Below, piece by piece: positions 42,671 through 50,680 of a DNA stretch of 64,000 bases (its first letter is position 1; each line of letters starts with the position of its first letter). Location of the stretch: positions 620,001 through 684,000 of the forward strand of contig CAXNJM010000001.1 in the NCBI GenBank assembly GCA_964202895.1, written 5' to 3'. The notes below the pieces were generated by a model. The model was not told where the DNA came from. It saw only the letters and a list, made by a program, of their open reading frames with translations, and made no database searches. The translations under genes and the position numbers were made by a program. Source of the DNA: JAJTDS01 sp964202895. GTDB taxonomy: Bacteria; Pseudomonadota; Alphaproteobacteria; Rickettsiales; UBA1997.

Positions 42671-44014
42671 TTAGTTAAAATCTTTATAAACAATCTTGCC
42701 AGCAACAATAGTAGCAACCGCTCTACCCTTAACTTCAAAATTATTAAAAGGCGAATTTTTAGATTTACTATAAAATTTATCGACTTGAATTTGCCATTCA
42801 CAATTAAGATTGATAATTGTTAAATCTGCTCTACCGCCTTTTTTTATCAAACCACCGTCAAAATTAATAACTTTCGCAGGATTACAAGTCATTTTAGCAA
42901 TTAAATCGATTAATTTTAAATGCCCTTGATGATATAAACTTAAACTCAATGGTAACATGGTTTCAACCCCAACTATACCAAATGAAGCCTCTTCTAATGG
43001 CAATTCTTTTACCGCTAGATGATGAGGGGCATGATCGGTGCTGATTACATCTATTAATCCAGATTTTAAACCCTCAATTAAAGCGAGTCTATCTTCCTCG
43101 CTTCTTAATGGTGGGTTCATCTTAGCATTGGTACCAGACCTCAAAACCTCACTATCATTAAGCATAAAATGATGAGGACAAACTTCAACCGTAGCTTTCA
43201 AACCTTTATCTTTCGCTCTTTTCATTGCTTCTAAAGATTGTCTAGTGGAAATATGTAAAAGATGATACCTTCCGCCAACTGCCTCAAGAATTGCAAGATC
43301 TCTTTCAACTATTACAGATTCAGAAATATTGGGAATACCCCTTACCGCTAACTCAAGAGAGCTAATTCCTTCATTTATACAACCTCTATTGCTAAGATTC
43401 AAATCTTCCGCATGTTGAGCAATCACCACATTAAGATCTTGAGAATATTCAAAAGCCCTTCTCATAACATTTGCATTCATTACCGGCAAGCCGTCATCAG
43501 TAAAACCAACCGCACCAGCATTTTTTAGAGCATACATATCACTTAATTCTTCTCCTTTCATTGATTTTGTAATGCAACCATAAGCAAAAACATTACAATA
43601 AGCCGTTTCGCGGGCTTTTAACCTTAGATAATCGAAAGTAAGCACGGAATCGAGAGTGGGTGCAGTATTTGGTTGACATACAACGGTAGTTATACCGCCA
43701 GCAACTGCGGATTTACTTCCTGAGGCGAGATCTTCTTTATTGGTTTGACCGGGGTCGCGGAAATGAACCTGAATATCAATTAAACCGGGAGTAATTACAA
43801 GCCCTTTACAATCAATAACTTCAAGATTATCGATTAAATCTTGATTAATATTTTCTCCAAAATCAGCAATTTTATCACCAATTGTTAAAAGACTCCCCAC
43901 TTTATCATAATTGGTTGCGGGGTCAATTATTCGAGCATTTTTATATAAAATTTTATGCTCAAAATTAACCATATTTTGATATGGTAAATTAAAAATCGGC
44001 TTTTTTTCTTGCAT
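42671..44014 (-). CDS. pyrC: Dihydroorotase (class I)
   Basis: Third step of pyrimidine synthesis: cyclises carbamoyl aspartate to dihydroorotate. KNARIIDPATNYD and VITPGLIDIQVHFRDPGQTNKEDLASGS hold the first zinc ligands. AQHAEDLNLS, HISTRQS and STDHAPHH supply the remaining metal and catalytic residues. The class I form is 447 residues, or 433 if translation starts at Met15 (43972). Together with the half-length carB it shows at least part of de novo pyrimidine synthesis. The gene is packed between galU and an esterase gene. Confidence 0.95.
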   Translation of the reverse strand: MQEKKPIFNLPYQNMVNFEHKILYKNARIIDPATNYDKVGSLLTIGDKIADFGENINQDLIDNLEVIDCKGLVITPGLIDIQVHFRDPGQTNKEDLASGSKSAVAGGITTVVCQPNTAPTLDSVLTFDYLRLKARETAYCNVFAYGCITKSMKGEELSDMYALKNAGAVGFTDDGLPVMNANVMRRAFEYSQDLNVVIAQHAEDLNLSNRGCINEGISSLELAVRGIPNISESVIVERDLAILEAVGGRYHLLHISTRQSLEAMKRAKDKGLKATVEVCPHHFMLNDSEVLRSGTNAKMNPPLRSEEDRLALIEGLKSGLIDVISTDHAPHHLAVKELPLEEASFGIVGVETMLPLSLSLYHQGHLKLIDLIAKMTCNPAKVINFDGGLIKKGGRADLTIINLNCEWQIQVDKFYSKSKNSPFNNFEVKGRAVATIVAGKIVYKDFN

Positions 44015-44023
44015 TATTTAGTT

Positions 44024-44689
44024 TTAGTTTTTAGTTAAATTTTTGATAAAATTTTGGGCATAACGAACACAATGAATATCAATTGCATGGTCTAAACCCT
44101 TTATTTCATGAGCTTGATAAGGGACATCAACTTCGCTAAGAATTTTTTTTGCCTCAATAAAATTCTCAAAAGGCAAAACAGAGTCTTCTTGACCATGAAT
44201 TAAACAAATATCTGGCTTTGAATTGGTTTTCTGCATAATCATTTCAGGTAAAATAACTCTACCCGAAAAGGATACGACTCCTGCAATTTTTTCTTCAATC
44301 GCTAAACCTTGATAAATCGCCATCATTGCTCCTTGCGAAAACCCCATCAAAAAAAGATCTTTATAAGAAAGTTCAAGCTTTTTCAACTCTAACTCAATAA
44401 AGTTTTTTAAAATATCGTTAGATTTTTTTATCGCCAACGCTATATCTTCGAATTTTCTTCTTTCCATTTTATCATAAAGCGAGAACCATTGATAACAATC
44501 AGGAAAACCGCCTTCCCAAGGCTCAATTGCATTTGGCGAAATAAAATGAGCATCTGGCAAAGATTGATGAAAATCGCGGGCGAGACTAATTAAATTAGCA
44601 CCATTTGCGCCATATCCATGCAACATAATAACTAAATGACTAACCTTATTTTTAGAGTTAGGATTGCGATATTGTAAATATTCAAGCAT
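44024..44689 (-). CDS. Phospholipase/carboxylesterase family alpha/beta hydrolase
   Basis: 221 residues with the alpha/beta hydrolase fold of the YpfH/acyl-protein-thioesterase type. MLHGYGANGANLISLA forms the oxyanion loop, and the nucleophilic Ser lies in LMGFSQGAMMAIYQ (about Ser118). The catalytic Asp is in IHGQEDSVLPF and the His in KGLDHAID. Cytoplasmic, no signal peptide. Its start overlaps the 3' end of the truncated alaS by 8 bp, so it probably replaced the missing part of alaS at a rearrangement or has become coupled to it. Natural substrate unknown. Confidence 0.88.
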   Translation of the reverse strand: MLEYLQYRNPNSKNKVSHLVIMLHGYGANGANLISLARDFHQSLPDAHFISPNAIEPWEGGFPDCYQWFSLYDKMERRKFEDIALAIKKSNDILKNFIELELKKLELSYKDLFLMGFSQGAMMAIYQGLAIEEKIAGVVSFSGRVILPEMIMQKTNSKPDICLIHGQEDSVLPFENFIEAKKILSEVDVPYQAHEIKGLDHAIDIHCVRYAQNFIKNLTKN

Positions 44690-45470
44690 TGGATAAATTT
44701 TTTTCTATTGATTTAATAATTTTCTGAAAAATATCAGTTTGATAATTATCTACCACACCCTGCATCACTGCAGAAATTCTTTCTAAACCCATTCCAGTGT
44801 CAATGCATGGTTTTGGTAGATCTATAAGGCCATCTTTATGTTTTTCATATTGCATAAATACTAGATTCCATATTTCAACAAAGCGATCGCCATCTTGATT
44901 ATCCGAGCCGGGCGGGCCTCCGAATATTGAATCTCCGTGATCATAAAATATTTCTGAGCAAGGTCCGCATGGGCCAACATCACCCATTGACCAAAAATTA
45001 TCGTCACTTGCAATATTGATAATCTTGCTTTCATCGAGCATTGCGATTTTTTTCCATAATTTTCTAGCATCTTCATCTTTATGGTAAACAGTAATTAAAA
45101 GCTTATCTTTGTTGATGCCAAGCTCTTTATGTAGAAAATTCCAAGCATAAAAAATCGCTTCTTCTTTAAAATAATCACCAAAAGAGAAATTTCCTAACAT
45201 TTCAAAGAAAGTGTGGTGTCTAGCCGTAAAGCCAACATTATCGAGATCGTTATGCTTCCCGCCAGCTCTAACACATTTTTGAGCAGTGGCAACCCTTTTA
45301 AATTCTGGAGCTTCAATTCCAGTAAAATAATTCTTAAACTGATTCATTCCCGCATTAGTAAACATAATTGTTGGGTCGTTATAAGGCACTAAAGGGCTTG
45401 AATCAATAATCTTGTGATCATTTTTAGCGAAATAGTCAAGGAAGCTTGCTCTTATTTGATTAGTAAGCAT
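44682..45470 (-). CDS. alaS: Truncated alanyl-tRNA synthetase (N-terminal catalytic core only)
   Basis: Residues 1-258 align without gaps to the start of AlaRS: SSPLVPYNDPTIMFTNAGMNQFKNYF (motif 1 region), RAGGKHNDLDNVGFTARHHTFFEML (motif 2 region), MGDVGPCGPCSEIFYDHG, and motif 3 in DTGMGLERISAVMQGV. It then stops after IEKNLSNA. Full AlaRS is about 870 residues, so the tRNA-recognition helices, editing domain and C-Ala domain are all missing and are not found downstream, where an unrelated esterase gene begins. It may be a remnant, one piece of a split gene, or a domain paralogue. The gene frame itself is clean. Confidence 0.88.
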   Translation of the reverse strand: MLTNQIRASFLDYFAKNDHKIIDSSPLVPYNDPTIMFTNAGMNQFKNYFTGIEAPEFKRVATAQKCVRAGGKHNDLDNVGFTARHHTFFEMLGNFSFGDYFKEEAIFYAWNFLHKELGINKDKLLITVYHKDEDARKLWKKIAMLDESKIINIASDDNFWSMGDVGPCGPCSEIFYDHGDSIFGGPPGSDNQDGDRFVEIWNLVFMQYEKHKDGLIDLPKPCIDTGMGLERISAVMQGVVDNYQTDIFQKIIKSIEKNLSNA

Positions 45471-45518
45471 TTTTATATTTTTAAATTATTAATATTATTT
45501 CTTGAATCAAGCGATTAA

Positions 45519-47684
45519 TTAGATTATAAATTTTTGATTATTTTCAGCCATTTTAATTAGTAAAGGCGATATTTCGTATCTTTTTGGATATTTTTTATTT
45601 AATTCTTGCAAAGCCTCAACAACATTATTCAAACCCCAATCATCTGCATATTTTAAAACTCCGCCACGAAATGCTGGAAAACCAGCACCCATAATCATTG
45701 CCATATCAAGATAACGAGGGTTAGTTATTACTTTTTCTTCAATAGTTTTAGCTGACTCGTTAATCATTTGCAACATAAAACGGTTAATAATTTCTTGCTC
45801 TGAAAGGCTAGATTGAGGAAATTTATATTCTTCATTTAATTCAAGAATTAAAGAATATATTTGTGGGTTAACTTTATTTTTATTATTAGATTGATGCACA
45901 TAAAAACCTTTGCCTGATTTTTTGCCAAGCAAATCTTGATGATCATGATAAAGAAAATCAAGCATTTCGGGAACCTTCATTCTTTCGCCATAAGCTTTTT
46001 CAAGGGATATCGCCACCTTTGCCCCAACATCTATTCCCACCACATCAACTAGAGCAAATGGCCCCATTGGCATACCAAATTTTTCAATTATTGCATCGAT
46101 TTTTTCAATTGAGTTTCCTTCTTGAAACATATATACAGCCTCATTGAGGCAAGGAATTAAAATACGATTCACTAAAAAACCAGCAACATCGCTAACTACA
46201 ATTGGTGTTTTGCCTAATTTACGAGCAAGATTAACAATCGTCGCAATTGTTTTTTGATTGGTGTTAACTCCTGCAACAACTTCTACCAAAGGCATTTTAT
46301 CAACCGGATTAAAAAAATGCATTCCCGCAAAACGATGAGAAGCTTTTAAAGCTGTAGCCATTTCAGAAATTGAAAGAGAAGAAGTATTAGAAACAATAAT
46401 TGCATCGCTAGATAGCTGATTTTCAAGATCCGCCAAGACTGTTTTTTTAATTTTCATATCTTCAACCACCGCTTCAATGGCAATATTACAACCACCAAAG
46501 CCTTCATATTTAATATTTGAAGTAACTTTATTCATTCTTTCTTGCATTTCAAAATCATTGATTTTTCGCCTTTTTCTAAAATAGCTGAATATCTTCATCA
46601 TTTGTAGGTATCCAGTAGCAATTGCCTGTTGTGATATATCTTTAATTCTGACATCAATATTATTATTAGCAAAAAGCCATGCAATTGCTCCACCCATGAC
46701 TCCCGCCCCAATTACTGCCACATTATTAACTTCCTTAGATTCATCTTCATTATTTATAAATTCTTTTTTCAGCATTTCATTGGTAAAAAATAACTCGATT
46801 AAATTTTTTGCAATTGGCTCAGTAACTAGATCGCAAAAATTATCTAACTCACAAGCGAATGATTTTTCATCTAAAGAATGAGAATATGTCTTTTTTATTA
46901 CCTGCAATGCTTTAAAAGGAGCTGGATAATTGCCTTTCGTTTTGGCATAAAGCTCTTTTTCAGCAAAATTATAAATTATATTTTTACCAAAGGGGATTTT
47001 TTCTAATAAACCACTATTTTTAATTTTATTTCTTCGTTCAAGATATTTATTAGCCGTGACTCCGTAAAGAATTTCAGTTACAAAAAGACTCAATTTTTCT
47101 TCAAAAAATTCAGATCGCATTAACTCATCAACGACCCCCATTTCAAAAGCTTTTTTTGCATCAATTGATTTTCCAGATAATATCAAATTTAAAGAATTTT
47201 TAAGACCAATTAGCTTTGGAAGCCTTTGAGTTCCACCAAAACCGGGGATAATACCAAGATTAACTTCCGGCAAACCAAGAATAGTTTTCTTATTAACAAT
47301 TGCCACTCTATAGCTACAAGCAAGAGCTAATTCGAGACCTCCACCAAGGCAAGAGCCATTAATAACAGCAATAGAGGGAATTTTTAAATTAGCAATTTTA
47401 TTAAGAATATCTTGCCCTCTCTTCACTTTTTGCAATGCATCTTCTCGATTATTAATTGATTTTATTTCGTTTATATCAGCACCAGCAATAAAATTATTTG
47501 CTTTTGCACTTGTAATTACAAGCACACGAATTGCTTTATTGCCGTCAATAACTGATATCGCCCTTTCGAGGTCTGTCATCGCTAACGAAGAAAGCTTATT
47601 TACTTTTTCATTTTGAAGGTCAAAAATTAAATTAGCGACCCCGTTTTTCTCAATGTTAAGTAGGAATGATTCTTTTAATTGCAT
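45519..47684 (-). CDS. fadJ: Bifunctional enoyl-CoA hydratase / 3-hydroxyacyl-CoA dehydrogenase (FadJ type)
   Basis: Alpha subunit of the beta-oxidation complex. The N-terminal crotonase domain has NNFIAGADINEI and NGSCLGGGLELALACSYR (oxyanion hole) plus LPEVNLGIIPGFGGTQRLP. The NAD-binding domain begins at NVAVIGAGVMGGAIAWLFANNN (around residue 320). The dehydrogenase domain has GMHFFNPVDKMPLVEVV and SDVAGFLVNRILIP. The 721 residues are full length. It pairs functionally with fadI at 9.8 kb. Acyl-CoA synthetase and acyl-CoA dehydrogenase genes are not in this window. Confidence 0.94.
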   Translation of the reverse strand: MQLKESFLLNIEKNGVANLIFDLQNEKVNKLSSLAMTDLERAISVIDGNKAIRVLVITSAKANNFIAGADINEIKSINNREDALQKVKRGQDILNKIANLKIPSIAVINGSCLGGGLELALACSYRVAIVNKKTILGLPEVNLGIIPGFGGTQRLPKLIGLKNSLNLILSGKSIDAKKAFEMGVVDELMRSEFFEEKLSLFVTEILYGVTANKYLERRNKIKNSGLLEKIPFGKNIIYNFAEKELYAKTKGNYPAPFKALQVIKKTYSHSLDEKSFACELDNFCDLVTEPIAKNLIELFFTNEMLKKEFINNEDESKEVNNVAVIGAGVMGGAIAWLFANNNIDVRIKDISQQAIATGYLQMMKIFSYFRKRRKINDFEMQERMNKVTSNIKYEGFGGCNIAIEAVVEDMKIKKTVLADLENQLSSDAIIVSNTSSLSISEMATALKASHRFAGMHFFNPVDKMPLVEVVAGVNTNQKTIATIVNLARKLGKTPIVVSDVAGFLVNRILIPCLNEAVYMFQEGNSIEKIDAIIEKFGMPMGPFALVDVVGIDVGAKVAISLEKAYGERMKVPEMLDFLYHDHQDLLGKKSGKGFYVHQSNNKNKVNPQIYSLILELNEEYKFPQSSLSEQEIINRFMLQMINESAKTIEEKVITNPRYLDMAMIMGAGFPAFRGGVLKYADDWGLNNVVEALQELNKKYPKRYEISPLLIKMAENNQKFII

Positions 47685-48004
47685 TGCAAAATATTTTGAG
47701 GTTAGATTTCTGATTTTATAAATAAATCAAGAGATTATTAATATTAAGAATAATTTTCTTTTTTTTAAAATATAAGTTTTTTTACTAATTATTATAAAAT
47801 AATTTATAAGGCTAGTAAAAATTAGCTTCATTTTGACACAACTAAAAAATTATTACAAAATGCGACTTGACTTTATTTTTATTAATATTTAGTTATTACT
47901 TACTAATAAGCAAATGTAGTATTTTGTAGATTGACTATAGAAATACAAAATAAACATGACTTAAATTTAGTTATTACTATAAAACTCCCAAAACAAAGAA
48001 AATC
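47685..48004. other. Intergenic region upstream of the pilin array
   Basis: 320 bp without a gene. It holds the candidate promoter at 47833-47861 and two copies of ATTTAGTTATTACT (about 47889 and 47966) that could be a regulator site. The array is expected to be strongly expressed from here. Confidence 0.45.
47833..47861 (+). promoter_or_regulatory. Candidate sigma-70-type promoter for the pilin array
   Basis: TTGACA at 47833-47838 is separated by 17 bp from CAAAAT at 47856-47861 (4 of 6 to TATAAT). It is about 145 bp upstream of the first pilin ATG, leaving a long leader. Another TTGACT lies at 47867 with a poor -10. Inference from consensus only. Confidence 0.35.
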
Positions 48005-48817
48005 ATGAAAACATATTCTAAAAAATCAGCTTTTTCACTAATTGAATTATCGATTGTGTTAATTATTATTGGTCTTTTAATTGCTGGCATCACTGGCGGT
48101 GCTAGTTTAATTAAAAGTGCCACCCTTAGAGCGGTTATGACCGAAGCAAGAAACTATAACACAGCAGTTAACAGCTTTTATGTCGCTTACAATGCTTATC
48201 CCGGTGATTACACAGTAAACTTTGCTTCTGGAGTTGCTACCGGATATATCGGAGATGGCGATGGAAGAATAGAATTCAACAGCACCAGCGGTGGAACCAC
48301 TACTGCAACTGGTCAAGGTAAGGCAGAAGGGTTTGGAGCAGTTGCAATGCTTGCTTATACAAAAATGATAACAACAGAAACTCTTACAGCTGGTACAGCC
48401 ACATCATTTGATGCTGCTGGAGCCGCAGGAACAACAATCCCTCAATCAAAAGTTAGAGGAACTGGCTGGATATTTGACTATTTAATCGGAACCCCTACCG
48501 CAGCCGCTGGTACAAATACTAGCTGGGCAACTGAAGGTCAAAATGCAGTAATACTAACTTCTGGATGGGCGGCTTCATCTCCTACTAACAGCATCTTATC
48601 ACTACTCACTAGTGCAACTTTTGCTAAAGGCGCTTTAACTGCAGAAGATGCTAAATCTGTTGACTTAAAACTAGATGACGGTCTTCCTGTATCTGGAAAA
48701 GTTAGATCTTTCGGTAAATCATCAACAGCAGATTGTATTGCATCTGGTGCTTATAACGAAACTGTTGTTAAAACTACTGATTGCGCTTTAACTTATGCCA
48801 TCGATGTTACTTCTTAA
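48005..48817 (+). CDS. Type IV pilin-like protein, array copy 1
   Basis: 270 residues. A short leader ends in Ala9, and the mature N-terminus FSLIELSIVLIIIGLLIAGI has Glu at +5 and a 25-residue hydrophobic helix typical of type IV pilins. YNTAVNSFYVAYNAYPGDY is a pilin alpha-1/ab-loop-like segment. Two Cys near the C-terminus (TADCIAS and TTDCALT) could form the D-region disulfide. It is first of three tandem copies and, by abundance logic, a major pilin candidate. The leader lacks the usual Gly at -1. Protein is identical to copy 2. Confidence 0.9.
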   Translation: MKTYSKKSAFSLIELSIVLIIIGLLIAGITGGASLIKSATLRAVMTEARNYNTAVNSFYVAYNAYPGDYTVNFASGVATGYIGDGDGRIEFNSTSGGTTTATGQGKAEGFGAVAMLAYTKMITTETLTAGTATSFDAAGAAGTTIPQSKVRGTGWIFDYLIGTPTAAAGTNTSWATEGQNAVILTSGWAASSPTNSILSLLTSATFAKGALTAEDAKSVDLKLDDGLPVSGKVRSFGKSSTADCIASGAYNETVVKTTDCALTYAIDVTS

Positions 48818-48841
48818 ACAAATAAAAAAACAAAGAAAATC

Positions 48842-49654
48842 ATGAAAACATATTCTAAAAAATCAGCTTTTTCACTAATTGAATTATCGATTGTGTTAAT
48901 TATTATTGGTCTTTTAATTGCTGGCATCACTGGCGGTGCTAGTTTAATTAAAAGTGCCACCCTTAGAGCGGTTATGACCGAAGCAAGAAACTATAACACA
49001 GCAGTTAACAGCTTTTATGTCGCTTACAATGCTTATCCCGGTGATTACACAGTAAACTTTGCTTCTGGAGTTGCTACCGGATATATCGGAGATGGCGATG
49101 GAAGAATAGAATTCAACAGCACCAGCGGTGGAACCACTACTGCAACTGGTCAAGGTAAGGCAGAAGGGTTTGGAGCAGTTGCAATGCTTGCTTATACAAA
49201 AATGATAACAACAGAAACTCTTACAGCTGGTACAGCCACATCATTTGATGCTGCTGGAGCCGCAGGAACAACAATCCCTCAATCAAAAGTTAGAGGAACT
49301 GGCTGGATATTTGACTATTTAATCGGAACCCCTACCGCAGCCGCTGGTACAAATACTAGCTGGGCAACTGAAGGTCAAAATGCAGTAATACTAACTTCTG
49401 GATGGGCGGCTTCATCTCCTACTAACAGCATCTTATCACTACTCACTAGTGCAACTTTTGCTAAAGGCGCTTTAACTGCAGAAGATGCTAAATCTGTTGA
49501 CTTAAAACTAGATGACGGTCTTCCTGTATCTGGAAAAGTTAGATCTTTCGGTAAATCATCAACAGCAGATTGTATTGCATCTGGTGCTTATAACGAAACT
49601 GTTGTTAAAACTACTGATTGCGCTTTAACTTATGCCATCGATGTTACTTCTTAA
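48842..49654 (+). CDS. Type IV pilin-like protein, array copy 2
   Basis: Predicted protein identical to copy 1 over all 270 residues, and the DNA also appears identical. The 24-bp spacer before it (ACAAATAAAAAAACAAAGAAAATC) carries no terminator, so all three copies are probably on one transcript. Identity this complete points to a very recent duplication or ongoing homogenisation, and could also be sensitive to assembly error. Confidence 0.9.
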   Translation: MKTYSKKSAFSLIELSIVLIIIGLLIAGITGGASLIKSATLRAVMTEARNYNTAVNSFYVAYNAYPGDYTVNFASGVATGYIGDGDGRIEFNSTSGGTTTATGQGKAEGFGAVAMLAYTKMITTETLTAGTATSFDAAGAAGTTIPQSKVRGTGWIFDYLIGTPTAAAGTNTSWATEGQNAVILTSGWAASSPTNSILSLLTSATFAKGALTAEDAKSVDLKLDDGLPVSGKVRSFGKSSTADCIASGAYNETVVKTTDCALTYAIDVTS

Positions 49655-49676
49655 ACAAATAAAAAAACAAAAAATC

Positions 49677-50498
49677 ATGAAAACATATTCTAAAAAATCA
49701 GCTTTTTCACTAATTGAATTATCGATTGTGTTAATTATTATTGGTCTTTTAATTGCTGGCATCACTGGCGGTGCTAGTTTAATTAAAAGTGCCACCCTTA
49801 GAGCGGTTATGACCGAAGCAAGAAACTATAACACAGCAGTTAACAGCTTTTATGTCGCTTACAATGCTTATCCCGGTGATTACACAGTAAACTTTGCTTC
49901 TGGAGTTGCTACCGGATATATCGGAGATGGCGATGGAAGAATAGAATTCAACAGCACCAGCGGTGGAACCACTACTGCAACTGGTCAAGGTAAGGCAGAA
50001 GGGTTTGGAGCAGTTGCAATGCTTGCTTATACAAAAATGATAACAACAGAAACTCTTACAGCTGGTAGTGCTACATCAGTTGATGCTGCTGGAGCTGCAG
50101 GAACAACAATCCCTCAATCAAAAGTTAGAGGAACCGGCTGGATATTTGACTATTTAATCGGAACTCCTTCTGCAGGAGCTGGTATAAATAATACTAGCTG
50201 GGTAACTGAAGGTCAAAATGCAGTAATACTAACTTCTGGATGGGCAGCCGGATCTTCCGGTAACATTTCATCACTACTCACTAGTGCTACTAGTTTTGCT
50301 AAAGGTGCTTTAACTGCCGAAGATGCTAAATCTGTTGACTTAAAACTAGATGACGGTCTTCCTTTGTCTGGAAAAGTTAGATCTTTTGGTAAAACATCAA
50401 CAGCAGATTGCATTGTATCTGCATCTAGCACTTATAACGAAACTGTTGTTAAAACCACTGATTGTGCTTTAACTTATGCCATCGATGTTACTTCTTAA
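49677..50498 (+). CDS. Type IV pilin-like protein, array copy 3 (divergent C-terminal half)
   Basis: 273 residues from ATG 49677; the frame extends upstream to 49632 through the end of copy 2 but the pilin start is unambiguous by homology. Residues 1 to about 130 are identical to copies 1 and 2. Beyond that it differs by scattered substitutions and small indels (SWVTEGQNAV, GSSGNISSLL, TSATSFAK, VSASSTYNE), all in the region expected to be surface-exposed. The C-terminal Cys pair is kept. Terminator at 50521 follows. Confidence 0.9.
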   Translation: MKTYSKKSAFSLIELSIVLIIIGLLIAGITGGASLIKSATLRAVMTEARNYNTAVNSFYVAYNAYPGDYTVNFASGVATGYIGDGDGRIEFNSTSGGTTTATGQGKAEGFGAVAMLAYTKMITTETLTAGSATSVDAAGAAGTTIPQSKVRGTGWIFDYLIGTPSAGAGINNTSWVTEGQNAVILTSGWAAGSSGNISSLLTSATSFAKGALTAEDAKSVDLKLDDGLPLSGKVRSFGKTSTADCIVSASSTYNETVVKTTDCALTYAIDVTS

Positions 50499-50520
50499 TT
50501 AATTAAAATCTATCATTAAG

Positions 50521-50554
50521 AACCCTAGGTTAGTTTAATAACCTAGGGTTTTTT
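50521..50554 (+). terminator. Rho-independent terminator after the pilin array
   Basis: AACCCTAGGTTA (50521-50532) pairs perfectly with TAACCTAGGGTT (50539-50550) around a 6-nt loop and runs into TTTTAGTTTTT. It is the strongest terminator in the window, 22 bp after the third pilin stop. The reverse strand gives only AT-rich flanks, but it may also act on transcription from the right. Confidence 0.92.
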
Positions 50555-50680
50555 AGTTTTTAAGTGAAGCAAATTCTTAAAATCTCTTAGGTAATATACT
50601 AGAAAATAAAAAGTAGCAATAGAGGTGGAATCAAAATCATTCTTAGAAATATCAGCCTCAACAATTTATGCAGAATTAAA

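Larger units (their letters stand above)
48005..50498 (+). repeat. Tandem array of three pilin genes (about 836-bp period)
   Basis: Starts at 48005, 48842 and 49677 give periods of 837 and 835 bp. Copies 1 and 2 look identical in coding sequence; their spacers differ from the third by a 2-bp change (ACAAAGAAAATC versus ACAAAAAATC). Copy 3 is identical for about the first 390 bp and then diverges, a mosaic pattern that suggests gene conversion or recent unequal crossing-over. Confidence 0.93.
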
